A stretch of 64,000 nucleotides of DNA from Lachnospiraceae bacterium (lineage in GTDB: Bacteria > Bacillota > Clostridia > Lachnospirales > Lachnospiraceae), in the NCBI GenBank assembly GCA_015056765.1, contig SVFQ01000001.1:62001-126000 (forward strand). The letters run 5' to 3'. The translations under genes and the position numbers were made by a program. Under the pieces are notes generated by a model. The model made no database searches, was not told the origin of the DNA, and saw only the letters and a program-made list of their open reading frames with translations. Shown one piece after another: positions 54,712 to 63,531 of this stretch; within the stretch, counting starts at the first letter, position 1, and each line of letters begins with the position of its first letter.

Positions 54712-55890
54712 TTAATTCTTTCCTTTTTCTTCTCTAAGTCGCTTTATGAACGCATCTATGCGGTCTAGTGCGATTCTCAGATTATCCAGTGAATAGGCAT
54801 AAGAAATTCGAAGGAATCCCTCTCCCGAATCACCAAATGCCGTACCCGGCACCACAGCCACTTTTTCTTCCATCAGAAGTTTGGTGGCAAATTCATCACT
54901 GCTCATACCGAACTCTTTGATGCAAGGGAACACATAGAATGCACCAAATGGCTCAAAACATGGGAGTCCCATCTCTTTGAATCGGTGGAGCAAAAAGCGA
55001 CGTCTCTGATTGTACGCTTCTTTCATGTGTGCCACATCATCATCCCCATTTTTCAGGGCCTCTACTGCAGCATACTGGCTGGTAGTAGGCGCACACATAA
55101 TGGCGAACTGGTGGATCTTAGTCATTTGCGCAATGACTTCCTTTGGTCCACAAGCATATCCCAATCTCCATCCAGTCATGGCATAAGCTTTCGAGAAACC
55201 ATTGATCAATATGGTTCTCTCTTTCATACCGGGCAGTGATGCAATGGAGATATGTTTTTCTTTATACGTTAATTCTCCATAGATTTCATCGCTCATTACC
55301 AGCAGGTCATGTTTTTCGATGACCTTGGCGATAGCCTCTAGGTCTTTCTTTTCCATGATGGCCCCGGTAGGGTTATTAGGAAACGGTAAAATCAGGACTT
55401 TGGTTTTCTCTGTGCAGGCATCTTCCAATTCCTGCGCTGTCAAACGGAACTCATTCTCCGCTTTTAGATCAATGATAACCGGCTTACCGCCTGCCAAGAT
55501 TGTACAAGGCTCATAGCTTACGTAGCTGGGCTGGGGAATCAACACTTCGTCTCCCGGATTCAGAACCGCTCTTAGGCCTATATCGATTGCTTCAGAGCCA
55601 CCTACCGTAATCAGTACTTCTTCCTTTGGATGATACGTCAGTCCCTGACTTCTCTTCATATAGTTGCAAATCTCTTCACGCAAAGGCATAAGACCTGCGT
55701 TGGAGGTGTAGAAGGTGCGGCCCTTCTCTAACGAGTAAATACCCTCATCACGAATATGCCATGGGGTATCAAAATCCGGCTCACCTACACCCAAAGAGAT
55801 GGCATCCTTCATCTCACTGACGATGTCAAAGAACTTACGGATTCCGGATGGCTTAATAGGCGCAACGGTATCAGATACGAAATTTCTCAC
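54712..55890 (-). CDS. PLP aminotransferase, AlaT/PatA-like
   Basis: 392 residues of class I/II fold-type I. The PLP Lys is in SKAYAMTGWRLGY (about 235-247), with NPTG at 173-176, SDEIYG, and a C-terminal Arg in FLRISYA. The N-terminal IKPSGIRKFFD is shared with Bacillus YugH (AlaT) and PatA. Its gene overlaps an Lrp-type regulator by 4 bases, the same order as alaR-alaT in Bacillus, so alanine or aromatic amino-acid transamination is likely. Confidence 0.9.
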   Translation of the reverse strand: MRNFVSDTVAPIKPSGIRKFFDIVSEMKDAISLGVGEPDFDTPWHIRDEGIYSLEKGRTFYTSNAGLMPLREEICNYMKRSQGLTYHPKEEVLITVGGSEAIDIGLRAVLNPGDEVLIPQPSYVSYEPCTILAGGKPVIIDLKAENEFRLTAQELEDACTEKTKVLILPFPNNPTGAIMEKKDLEAIAKVIEKHDLLVMSDEIYGELTYKEKHISIASLPGMKERTILINGFSKAYAMTGWRLGYACGPKEVIAQMTKIHQFAIMCAPTTSQYAAVEALKNGDDDVAHMKEAYNQRRRFLLHRFKEMGLPCFEPFGAFYVFPCIKEFGMSSDEFATKLLMEEKVAVVPGTAFGDSGEGFLRISYAYSLDNLRIALDRIDAFIKRLREEKGKN

Positions 55891-56369
55891 AGGCTCACCT
55901 TCTCTCTAAGGTCTTCCTGCTTTTTCTCTAAAACAGTGCCGTGGTCTTTGTATTTTTTCAAAATAAAGTGGGTAGAGGTGCTGATAACAGTCTCTAAGGT
56001 GGATAGCTTATCGCTTACAAAGAAGGACACCTCACGAAGAGTCTTACCTTCCAGGCTCACAAGCAGGTCGTAACCACCGGAAATCAAATACACCGCATTC
56101 ACTTCCGGATACTTATAGATACGCTCCGCGATTTTATCAAATCCCTCGCCACGCTGTGGTGTAACACGTACCTCAATCAAAGCAGATACTTTTTCTACAT
56201 CGATTTTGTCCCAGTTAATCATGGTGTGATAACCGCAGATGATACCTTCTTCCTGGCATTTCTGTAATTCATTCAGTACCGTCTCCTCATTGGTACCCAG
56301 AATAATGGCCAGTTCTTTGATATCAATACGGCTGTTTTTTTCAATGATTGATAAGAGTTCCTCTCTCAT
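55887..56369 (-). CDS. Lrp/AsnC-family regulator
   Basis: 160 residues. N-terminal winged HTH (IDIKELAIILGTNEETVLNELQKCQEEGII) and C-terminal RAM ligand domain (VSALIEVRVTPQRGEGFDKIA, VNAVYLISGGYDL). It precedes the aminotransferase, overlapping it by 4 bases (ATGA), and probably controls that gene in response to an amino acid, as AlaR does in Bacillus. Confidence 0.93.
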   Translation of the reverse strand: MREELLSIIEKNSRIDIKELAIILGTNEETVLNELQKCQEEGIICGYHTMINWDKIDVEKVSALIEVRVTPQRGEGFDKIAERIYKYPEVNAVYLISGGYDLLVSLEGKTLREVSFFVSDKLSTLETVISTSTHFILKKYKDHGTVLEKKQEDLREKVSL

Positions 56370-56437
56370 GCTTCTTCCCTCTTTCCTCTTGTTTGTTTTA
56401 CACTTTTCTCTATTTTATCCTACTAACGCAGATATTC

Positions 56438-57010
56438 CTAGACCTGATCCAAGGAATCTTTGTAGCGTTTCTCCAAATACCGTCTTTCTCCATAGCTGAT
56501 GATGACCCTGTCATTGTCCGATGTGGCTACCCCGATGAGGGCTGCCGGGATTCCCTGCTTTTGCAGATCATGGACATCTCGGTAACCATCCTCACTGATC
56601 AATAAAAAGCATCCTTCAGAGCGAAGCTGATAGGGATCGATGCTAAAGAAATTCGCCACTTCTATGGTCTGCTGTTTCACCAGGATTTGGTCTTGATGGA
56701 TTTCGATGCCTACATCCAAGGCAGATGCCAAGTCCCACAGTCCCTGAAAGATACCGCCCTTTCCCAGGGGTAATACAGGTCTGTCTCCAAATACCTGACT
56801 GTCCTGAATGAGCTCTTCTTTTAGCCATAGGGTTTTCTGCAGGAAATTCTCAGAAAGCCTCCCGCGAAGTTCGTCCCATTTTTTTTCTGTAATGACGATA
56901 GAGCCGTCTAGTCCGGCATATCCTGCCATAAGGATATCCGGTAGTTTATTCTGTTTCGATATGGAAAAGGCGCAGAACTTATCCTCTGCGCCATTTGTAG
57001 TATTCTTCAT
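56438..57010 (-). CDS. Stand-alone AIRS/HypE-like C-terminal domain
   Basis: 190 residues from the ATG giving MKNTTNGAED, 10 bases after the VanW gene stop with CGGAG upstream. It matches the second half of AIR-synthase/HypE-like proteins: ILMAGYAGLDGSIVI, a GKGGIFQGLWDLASALDVG helix, IEVANFFSIDPYQL and a DNDRVIISYGERRYLE end. The N-terminal ATP-binding domain of the roughly 320-residue relatives is missing, so catalysis is unlikely unless a partner supplies it. It may be a remnant or a binding domain. Confidence 0.7.
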   Translation of the reverse strand: MKNTTNGAEDKFCAFSISKQNKLPDILMAGYAGLDGSIVITEKKWDELRGRLSENFLQKTLWLKEELIQDSQVFGDRPVLPLGKGGIFQGLWDLASALDVGIEIHQDQILVKQQTIEVANFFSIDPYQLRSEGCFLLISEDGYRDVHDLQKQGIPAALIGVATSDNDRVIISYGERRYLEKRYKDSLDQV

Positions 57011-57020
57011 ACGTTCTCCG

Positions 57021-58511
57021 TTACTGTCCCGGGGCCGGTGCCACTTCTGCTTCCGGAGCTGGGGCCGGTGCCGGTGCTGCAAAGGCTGCTGCCACAGCTT
57101 TCACCTGATCATAGGATCCGGTGGCTATTGCTGCCTGCATCTGTGCATAGACGTTAGGATCCGGCGTGGATACACCAACTGTCACTGTTCTTGGAACCGC
57201 TTTATAAGTACTGGTATTCACCAGTTCTCTGCTGGTTTCTACTCCATTCTCGGATACGATTTTCCAAAGCTGTGCTTTATAACCTACGTGTACGCCCTGA
57301 TTTACCACACAGTAGCCAACGGGCTGCGCTGCATCCTGAATAATGTTATCTGTAGGAGGTACTGTAGTCTCCAGCACTTCACTTTCGTAGCTTACCTTAT
57401 GACCCGGATCTCTGGTTTCCACACCATAGATGGTAAAGGTTATGGTTTTATTTGCTGTACTACCTTCGATGTAAATCGGGTAGTCCGTATTATTGGTAAA
57501 TTTAAAGTCTTTTCCACCATTCTCTGCAATTGCCGCATCTTCTGCAGGCTTTACATAGTTGATAATCATGGAGTGGTTACTTCTCTCATCTACCTGAAGC
57601 TCAGAACGAAGTACGGCATTGTATAAAGTAGTACTTACCTGGCAGATACCACCACCAAAACTTTCTACTACCTGTCCATTCAGATAGGATCCGGCCAATT
57701 CATATCCATTGGCGGCATTAAAAGGAGTGATTTTTCCAAGCACACTAATCTGCTCACCGGGATATACCGTTGTGCCATTTAGGTGCGCACATCCGGTAGC
57801 GATATTGGTACAACGATCGGAACCGGAGGTCTTGTAACTGGTTGTAAAGGTGCCCAGCACGTCTTTTACCTGTGCCAGAGTAGCCGCATCCCCTTGTGGC
57901 TTTGTTTCCGTAACCACTAAGGCAACTACCGCATCTCCATCATCCCACTCATTTTCCAGATAGGACTGCAATTTCTGTACGGAAGCCTCTACATCACAGG
58001 CATATCCGTTGGAGCCTTCTACGATTTTGAACTCTCCGCCTTCTCGGCTCAGAGAGGCATTTACCGCCGGGTGATCAAATGGAACGATTTGCTCTGTAAT
58101 CAAGGTTCTGATGATATTCTCGTCAAACTGCAATGCGATCTGATAGGTCTTTCCCTGGCTTGCAAGCATGCGCTGCGCTTTATATCGCTGCACTACATTT
58201 CCCTGTTTACCAATACGTACAGCCTCATCCAGCATTTCCGGATTGCCCCAGGCAAGCCCTAAGTCATCCGCTGTTACTGTGACTTCTTTATCTTCTACTG
58301 TTTTCAAGGTAATGGTATGGCCACCAAGCTCTGCCATATATCCCTCAATACGGGACTTTGCCTCTTCTTTGGTAAGTCCGGATAAATCCAGGTTCCCTGC
58401 TTTGACGCCATTTGCAATGGTAATTTCTGCGGCGTATGCTCTACTTCCTGTAAGCATTAGGCCACACAGAAGAAGTCCAAGCACTGCCACCACATTTCTT
58501 AATTTTTTCAT
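57021..58511 (-). CDS. Exported VanW-family protein
   Basis: 496 residues. Signal peptide at 1-28 (VVAVLGLLLCGLMLTGSRAYA). Residues 35-200 hold two YoaR-like putative peptidoglycan-binding domains; about 220-350 is the VanW domain (FTTSYKTSGSDRCTNIATG, AHLNGTTVYPGEQISV, ESFGGGICQVSTTLYNAVL). The tail is Pro/Ala-rich. VanW proteins occur with glycopeptide-resistance clusters but are also common housekeeping envelope proteins; no vanHAX genes are nearby, so resistance should not be assumed. Confidence 0.9.
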   Translation of the reverse strand: MKKLRNVVAVLGLLLCGLMLTGSRAYAAEITIANGVKAGNLDLSGLTKEEAKSRIEGYMAELGGHTITLKTVEDKEVTVTADDLGLAWGNPEMLDEAVRIGKQGNVVQRYKAQRMLASQGKTYQIALQFDENIIRTLITEQIVPFDHPAVNASLSREGGEFKIVEGSNGYACDVEASVQKLQSYLENEWDDGDAVVALVVTETKPQGDAATLAQVKDVLGTFTTSYKTSGSDRCTNIATGCAHLNGTTVYPGEQISVLGKITPFNAANGYELAGSYLNGQVVESFGGGICQVSTTLYNAVLRSELQVDERSNHSMIINYVKPAEDAAIAENGGKDFKFTNNTDYPIYIEGSTANKTITFTIYGVETRDPGHKVSYESEVLETTVPPTDNIIQDAAQPVGYCVVNQGVHVGYKAQLWKIVSENGVETSRELVNTSTYKAVPRTVTVGVSTPDPNVYAQMQAAIATGSYDQVKAVAAAFAAPAPAPAPEAEVAPAPGQ

Positions 58512-58539
58512 TTTCTTTCCTGTATGAATCCTTTATACT

Positions 58540-58641
58540 TTAGATGTACACTAACATGGTAGCCAGCATGGCAAATACAATGATGCCAATGATGACTCCG
58601 GATACGATACGTACTGCTTTTTTGTTTTGATTGAAAAACAT
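58540..58641 (-). CDS. 33-residue single-pass membrane protein
   Basis: A short ORF with RBS AAGAGG 6 bases before the ATG: start MFFNQNKKAVRIVSG, one hydrophobic helix (VIIGIIVFAMLATML) and TAA at 58542-58540. Positive N terminus then one helix resembles Prli42-type stress or small membrane proteins. It lies 28 bases before the VanW gene on the same strand and may be co-transcribed with it. Confidence 0.65.
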   Translation of the reverse strand: MFFNQNKKAVRIVSGVIIGIIVFAMLATMLVYI

Positions 58642-58685
58642 AGTAAACCTCTTATAAATCAACAATTTCTGAAAGGTAATTATAA

Positions 58686-59315
58686 ATGAAATTCCCTATC
58701 GTTGCAAGTCTCATACTGCTGGTCGTTATGCTATCTTTGCGGCTTAAAACTGTCAGCAGACTCACCGCAGAAGATGAGAAAAACTTCATGAATAGAGAGC
58801 GAGAAGCAAACTCTGTCAGAAAGAAACCTTTGACAAATCTACCTTATATCCACGTGGACTTTGACAGACTTCCCATAAGCGTCTCTTCTAATCCTGAGAT
58901 TATAGAGCAGGAAGCTCTCCTTCGCAGCTTAGCCGAAAAGCAAATCGTCAATCTCAGCGGCTATACCAACACGGAGCTGAAGCTGGCTTACGGTGCTCCC
59001 AATATTCAGGTACTGACTGAGTACGACCAGAACTTCACGGATTTGGAAGTTGCTCTTTCCTCCTATGGTGCCATGCTGCAAAAGGAAGGCTTAGAGAAAG
59101 AGGCCGCCACTGTCTATGAATATCTGGCTGATCTGGGCTCTGACATCGCACAGGTCTATGAGAATCTGGCTATGCTATATGTATCCTTTGAAGAGCCGGA
59201 AAAAATAGCCCCTCTTCGAGATAAGGTAAGTGCGCTGCGCACCCCCTCTAAGGATCGCATTCTAAAGCATTTGGATGCCATCAACCCACTGACTCTTTTA
59301 CAGGGTCTCTCCTAA
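58686..59315 (+). CDS. Membrane-anchored TPR-like protein of unknown function
   Basis: 209 residues. One N-terminal membrane helix (FPIVASLILLVVMLSL) then a soluble helical domain; ASSYG/LQKEGLEKEAATVYEYLADLG and YENLAMLYVSFEEPEK look like TPR pairs. RBS GAAAGG precedes the ATG. It runs alone on the plus strand, and its last 18 bases overlap the end of the converging exonuclease gene. I do not recognise the family. Confidence 0.7.
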   Translation: MKFPIVASLILLVVMLSLRLKTVSRLTAEDEKNFMNREREANSVRKKPLTNLPYIHVDFDRLPISVSSNPEIIEQEALLRSLAEKQIVNLSGYTNTELKLAYGAPNIQVLTEYDQNFTDLEVALSSYGAMLQKEGLEKEAATVYEYLADLGSDIAQVYENLAMLYVSFEEPEKIAPLRDKVSALRTPSKDRILKHLDAINPLTLLQGLS

Positions 59316-60017
59316 GCTTCTAAGTTTTTGGAAGTAGGACTCGATGATGCGACTGGCTTCTGATCTGGTAAGCTTTTCCGCTTCGTAGTCCGGGGTGATG
59401 CCCAGTCTGCTTGTAAGTTTTTGAATTTGTTCTATTTGAGACAAGGTTATCCTTGTCTCTTTTTTGATTTTGTATTGCAAAGGCGTAGGCGCAACCTTTG
59501 CCACCTCCAGATATTCCTTGCACAGCCTAAAGTATACTTCCGCTGCACCTCTGGCATCTGCCAGGGCCCGGTGATTTTCCAGCGGGATACCGAAGTACTC
59601 ACACACATCCTTTAATCGCTTGCTCTGGCCTTCCGGCATGTAGGTTCTGCAGAGCTTCAGGGTGTCGATTCCCTTTCTTTCATAGGGGATCTTCTCTAAT
59701 GCAAAAGCCCGCTTTACATGGGCAAAATCAAATAGAATCCTGTGACCTAATAGAATTTCGTCTCCAAGGAACTGTAAAAAGTCATCCTTGATTTCCTGAA
59801 ATTCCGGTGCCTTATCCAGGTCCTCTTTTAAGATGCCTGTCAGCTCCAAAATGTTTGCCGGCACTTGGATCGGGCTATGGACGTAGGTGGAGAATGCATC
59901 TACTTCCACTCCGTCTTGGTATTTCACAGCGCCAATTTCAATGATTTTATCTTTTTTGGTATCTAGCCCGGTGGTCTCTAAGTCCAGCGCCACAAAGCTT
60001 CTGATTGTTTCTTCCAT
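59298..60017 (-). CDS. DnaQ-type 3'-5' exonuclease
   Basis: 239 residues. DEDDh exonuclease motifs: FVALDLETTGLD (residues 8-19), HRILFDFAHVKRAF, and HRALADARGAAEVY. After it come about 60 residues with no known domain. It resembles the exonuclease domain of PolC or epsilon but is separate from a polymerase. It starts 11 bases after nth, suggesting a DNA-repair pair. Confidence 0.9.
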   Translation of the reverse strand: MEETIRSFVALDLETTGLDTKKDKIIEIGAVKYQDGVEVDAFSTYVHSPIQVPANILELTGILKEDLDKAPEFQEIKDDFLQFLGDEILLGHRILFDFAHVKRAFALEKIPYERKGIDTLKLCRTYMPEGQSKRLKDVCEYFGIPLENHRALADARGAAEVYFRLCKEYLEVAKVAPTPLQYKIKKETRITLSQIEQIQKLTSRLGITPDYEAEKLTRSEASRIIESYFQKLRSLGETL

Positions 60018-60028
60018 ATACGAACTCT

Positions 60029-60682
60029 TTACTTCTTTTTCTGTTTCTTTTTATCCGGAAGCTCCGGATGGGCGCATAGGCCTTGCAGGAAGCACTCCTC
60101 GCACTTTGGTGCTCTGGCGGTGCAGATGGTTCTGCCGTGCATGATAATCTGCTTATTCCAGGGAATCCAGCTGTCTCTTGGCAGCTCTTTCATCAGATCG
60201 TACTCCACCTTTTCCGGATCCGTTTCATTGGTAAGTCCCAGTCTTTTAGAGATACGCTTTACGTGGGTATCTACTACTACGCTTTCTTCTTCGTAGATAT
60301 TTCCTCGGATGACATTTGCCGTTTTCCTACCTACTCCCGGTAACTGCACAAGACTTTCTAAATCAGAGGGTACCTCTCCACCGAATCTTTCTAAAAGCAT
60401 ACGACAGCACAGTATGATATTTTTGGCCTTGTTATGGTAGAAACCGGTGGAGCGGATGCTTTCCTCTAATTCCGTCAGGTCTGCTGCCGCAAAGGCTTCC
60501 ACCGATGGATACTTTCGAAAAAGCTCCGGCGTCACCTGGTTTACCCTGGCATCAGTACACTGGGCACTTAATATGGTGGCAATCAAAAGCTGCCATGGTG
60601 TCTCATGATCCAAATAGCAAGCGATGTCTCTGCCATAATATTGATCTAATAAATCGATGATTTGTTTCGTTCTTTTTTTCAT
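60029..60682 (-). CDS. nth: Endonuclease III
   Basis: 217 residues. Bifunctional glycosylase/AP-lyase for oxidised pyrimidines. Visible are LIATILSAQCTDARVN (residues 31-46), the helix-hairpin-helix LPGVGRKTANVI with the catalytic Lys, VDTHVKRIS with the catalytic Asp, and the C-terminal Fe-S set C-x6-C-x2-C-x5-C ending in LCAHPEL. Confidence 0.96.
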   Translation of the reverse strand: MKKRTKQIIDLLDQYYGRDIACYLDHETPWQLLIATILSAQCTDARVNQVTPELFRKYPSVEAFAAADLTELEESIRSTGFYHNKAKNIILCCRMLLERFGGEVPSDLESLVQLPGVGRKTANVIRGNIYEEESVVVDTHVKRISKRLGLTNETDPEKVEYDLMKELPRDSWIPWNKQIIMHGRTICTARAPKCEECFLQGLCAHPELPDKKKQKKK

Positions 60683-60698
60683 AGCCTTATCTTAACAC

Positions 60699-60730
60699 AG
60701 AAAAAGCAAGAGTGCCTCCACTCTTGCTTT
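60699..60730 (-). terminator. Terminator after galT
   Basis: Minus strand AAAGCAAGAGTG pairs perfectly with CACTCTTGCTTT, loop of 4, then TTCTG. It separates the gal genes from nth. Confidence 0.85.
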
Positions 60731-60750
60731 GGTTCTACTTGGATAGTTTT

Positions 60751-62235
60751 CTATAATGCCGCAAGGAATCTATCAAAGGCTTTTTTGCCTTCTTCGTTCC
60801 GTTTATATACACCGGCATCTTCTAGTACCTGGCTAAATACAAGTCCGATTTCTTCCTGTAAAATACCATGGATATTGTCCTTTGTCACGGTGTCATACTT
60901 CGGCAGGAATTCCTCAACCCAATCCGCATGTTTTGCCAGAGTTTCATCACTTCGCAGGTCCATACCGTCCAGAATAGCTGCTTCTAAGTCTTGCATTTCT
61001 TTCTGCAGTCTGGCTGGCAATACAGCAAGACCCATGACTTCAATTAAGCCGATATTCTCTTTTTTGATATGATGAAGCTTCGCATGAGGATGATAAACTC
61101 CCAGTGGGTGTTCCTCCGTGGTGATGTTGTTACGAAGCACTAAGTCTAATTCGTAATTCTCACCGCGCTTTCTGGCGATTGGGGTGATGGTATTGTGCTT
61201 TTCTCCATCTGTCTCTGCAAAGATGAATGCTGCTTCGTCGCTGTATCCTCTCCAGGTATCCAGGATATGATCCGCTGCCTGAATGACCTTATCCGGATTT
61301 ACATCCCAAAGTCTGATTACAGACATAGGCCATTTTACGATTCCGGCCTTCACGCCCTTTACTTCAAAGGTTTTCTCCACTTCTGCCTTTGCCATGGCGA
61401 AAGTATAGTGTCCACCCTGGAAATGATCGTGAGTCAGGATAGAGCCACCTACGATAGGAAGGTCCGCATTGGAACCTACAAAGTAGTGTGGAAACTGCTT
61501 TACGAAGTCAAATAGTTTGCAGAAGGTATCGTGATTGATCTGCATGGGTGTGTGCTTTGCATTTAACACGATGCAGTGCTCATTGTAATACACATAAGGA
61601 GAGTACTGGAATCCCCAGTCACTGCCGTTGATGGTGATTGGGATGATTCTGTGATTCTCTCTGGCCGGATGGTTGATTCTGCCGGCATAGCCTTCGTTTT
61701 CCACGCAAAGCTGGCACTTGGGATATCCGGCCTGTTTTGCAGTTCTGGCTGCCGCTATGGCTTTTGGATCCTTTTCCGGTTTGGATAAGTTGATGGTGAT
61801 ATCCAAGTCTCCATAAGGAGTGGAAGTCACCCACTTTTGATCTTTTGCCACGCGATAGGTACGGATGTAATCACTGCTTTTACTCAAGTGATAAAAGTAG
61901 TCTGTAGCCTTTTCCGGGCTTTCTGCATAGTGCTCTCTAAAGGTACGAATTACCTGGCTCGGTCTAGGAGTTAGGATACCCATAATCTTTGTATCAAATA
62001 AGTCTCTATGGGTTACATCGTTTTCCGGCATGAGGCCCTTTTCATAAGCATAATCCAGCATTTCCTTCAGGATCTGCTCCAGACTAGCCTCTTTTGCCGT
62101 TACATCCTCTTCAATTTCGTCCAGTCCAAAAAGCATCAGCAGCTGATTGGTGGTATAGATTTTATCTTCTTTTTCAATGAGTCCGGTAGAAATACCATAC
62201 TCTACCAGGCTTTTGATATTTTCTGTAATTGTCAT
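60751..62235 (-). CDS. galT: Galactose-1-phosphate uridylyltransferase, type 2
   Basis: 494 residues from the ATG giving MTITENIKSL; AAGGAAG lies upstream, and the 68 upstream codons overlap galK and are not GalT-like. The protein belongs to the long Firmicute GalT class rather than the His-triad short class; marks are RTAKQAGYPKCQLC, ENHRIIPITIN, SILTHDHFQGGHYTF (active-site His) and LYHHIKKENIG-like end segments (YHPHAKLHHIKKEN). It exchanges UMP between UDP-glucose and galactose-1-P in the Leloir pathway. It follows galK by 14 bases; galE is not in the window. Confidence 0.95.
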   Translation of the reverse strand: MTITENIKSLVEYGISTGLIEKEDKIYTTNQLLMLFGLDEIEEDVTAKEASLEQILKEMLDYAYEKGLMPENDVTHRDLFDTKIMGILTPRPSQVIRTFREHYAESPEKATDYFYHLSKSSDYIRTYRVAKDQKWVTSTPYGDLDITINLSKPEKDPKAIAAARTAKQAGYPKCQLCVENEGYAGRINHPARENHRIIPITINGSDWGFQYSPYVYYNEHCIVLNAKHTPMQINHDTFCKLFDFVKQFPHYFVGSNADLPIVGGSILTHDHFQGGHYTFAMAKAEVEKTFEVKGVKAGIVKWPMSVIRLWDVNPDKVIQAADHILDTWRGYSDEAAFIFAETDGEKHNTITPIARKRGENYELDLVLRNNITTEEHPLGVYHPHAKLHHIKKENIGLIEVMGLAVLPARLQKEMQDLEAAILDGMDLRSDETLAKHADWVEEFLPKYDTVTKDNIHGILQEEIGLVFSQVLEDAGVYKRNEEGKKAFDRFLAAL

Positions 62236-62249
62236 TTCCTTACTTCCTT

Positions 62250-63413
62250 TTATAACAAAACAGGGCCATCTCCGATTTCTACTACATAGAAGTCTGCCGC
62301 ATAGCCGATTTTCTCTAAGTAGGTCTTGCCTACCTGCTCTTTGAAAGCATCGATTGCTTCGTCTTTTACCAAACTTACGGTGCATCCGCCAAAGCCTGCG
62401 CCGGTCATACGAGAGCCGATGACGCCGGGCACTTTCCATGCTTCTTCTACTAGGGTATCCAGTTCGATACCGGTTACCTCATAGTCGTCACGAAGGGAAG
62501 TGTGAGAATCGTTCATTAATTTACCAAAGGTAGTAATATCGTTTGCTTTCAGCGCAGCTACCGCTTTTAAGGTACGCTGATTCTCATATACCGCGTGTCT
62601 TGCTCTTCTCTGGCATACTTCTCTTTCAATCAGACCTACATTTGCTTCAAACTCTTCTTCACTAAGGTCACCTAAAGCTTTGATATCCAGCTTCGTCTGT
62701 AACTGTGCCAGTGCTTCTTCGCACTCTGCACGACGCTCGTTGTATTTGCTGTCTCCTAGGCCACGCTTTTTGTTGGAGCAGGTGATGACGATTTTTGCGC
62801 CTTCCAGTACGATTGGTGCATATTCAAAGCTTAAATCTGCCGTATCCAGGAAGATAGCATTGTCTTTCTTACCCATGGCAATAGCGAACTGGTCCATGAT
62901 ACCGCAGTTTACACCATTGAACTTATTCTCGGAGAACTGGCCAATCAGCGCTAAGTCCTGATTAGAAACCTGGAATCCAAAGAATTCCCTGAGAATAGCA
63001 CCTGTCAGGACTTCTACGGATGCAGAGGAGGAAAGGCCGGAGCCGTTAGGAATATTACCAAAGAGCATCAAATCCATACCGCATGGAATCTCATAGCCCT
63101 TCTCTCCAAAGGCCCACATAACACCCTTTGGATAGTTGGTCCAGTCAGCTTCTTTTTCCGGTTTGATTCCTTTGATGCTGGATTCGATGACACCTAATTC
63201 TTCGAAGTTCATAGAGTAGAAACGAAGCACATCATCGTTTCTCTTTCTAGCCACACCGTAGGTACCGATGGTTAGTGCACAAGGGAAAACATGTCCACCG
63301 TTATAATCTGTGTGTTCTCCAATGAGGTTCACGCGTCCCGGTGCAAAGAATACCTGCACGTCTTTATCATCCCCGAATACTTCTGCAAACTTTGCAATCA
63401 GTTTTTCTTTCAT
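62250..63413 (-). CDS. galK: Galactokinase
   Basis: 387 residues from the ATG giving MKEKLIAKFA (RBS AAGGAG, 6 bases); a start nine codons earlier is possible but lacks a RBS. GHMP kinase: FAPGRVNLIGEHTDYNGG (residues 24-41) binds galactose, NGSGLSSSASVEV binds ATP phosphates, and GSRMTGAGFGGC is motif 3. Gives galactose-1-P for galT. Two AraC-like operator repeats lie just upstream. Confidence 0.96.
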   Translation of the reverse strand: MKEKLIAKFAEVFGDDKDVQVFFAPGRVNLIGEHTDYNGGHVFPCALTIGTYGVARKRNDDVLRFYSMNFEELGVIESSIKGIKPEKEADWTNYPKGVMWAFGEKGYEIPCGMDLMLFGNIPNGSGLSSSASVEVLTGAILREFFGFQVSNQDLALIGQFSENKFNGVNCGIMDQFAIAMGKKDNAIFLDTADLSFEYAPIVLEGAKIVITCSNKKRGLGDSKYNERRAECEEALAQLQTKLDIKALGDLSEEEFEANVGLIEREVCQRRARHAVYENQRTLKAVAALKANDITTFGKLMNDSHTSLRDDYEVTGIELDTLVEEAWKVPGVIGSRMTGAGFGGCTVSLVKDEAIDAFKEQVGKTYLEKIGYAADFYVVEIGDGPVLL

Positions 63414-63500
63414 TTCCTTCTCCTTATGTATAAAATGCATGTTTTTTGTTTTATCCTAATTTCTAGTGTATCCGCTAAAATAGGGCACGAAAAGAAGCTG

Positions 63501-63531
63501 ATGTTACATTTACCTGTCAAAATGTTACATT
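63501..63531. promoter_or_regulatory. Two ATGTTACATT direct repeats, 21 bases apart
   Basis: ATGTTACATT occurs at 63501-63510 and 63522-63531; the core ATGTTACAT is itself palindromic. The spacing is two helical turns, usual for AraC-family operator pairs. One copy overlaps the last codons of the AraC-type gene, and both lie about 90-120 bases before galK, so that regulator probably controls galKT. Confidence 0.55.

Noticed and set aside
57021..58511. Glycopeptide resistance inferred from VanW
   Set aside because: VanW-domain proteins are common envelope proteins in Firmicutes; no vanH, vanA or vanX genes are in the window.
62236..62439. GalT start 68 codons upstream
   Set aside because: The extension is Arg-rich and overlaps galK in another frame; the MTITENIK start has a RBS and matches the family.
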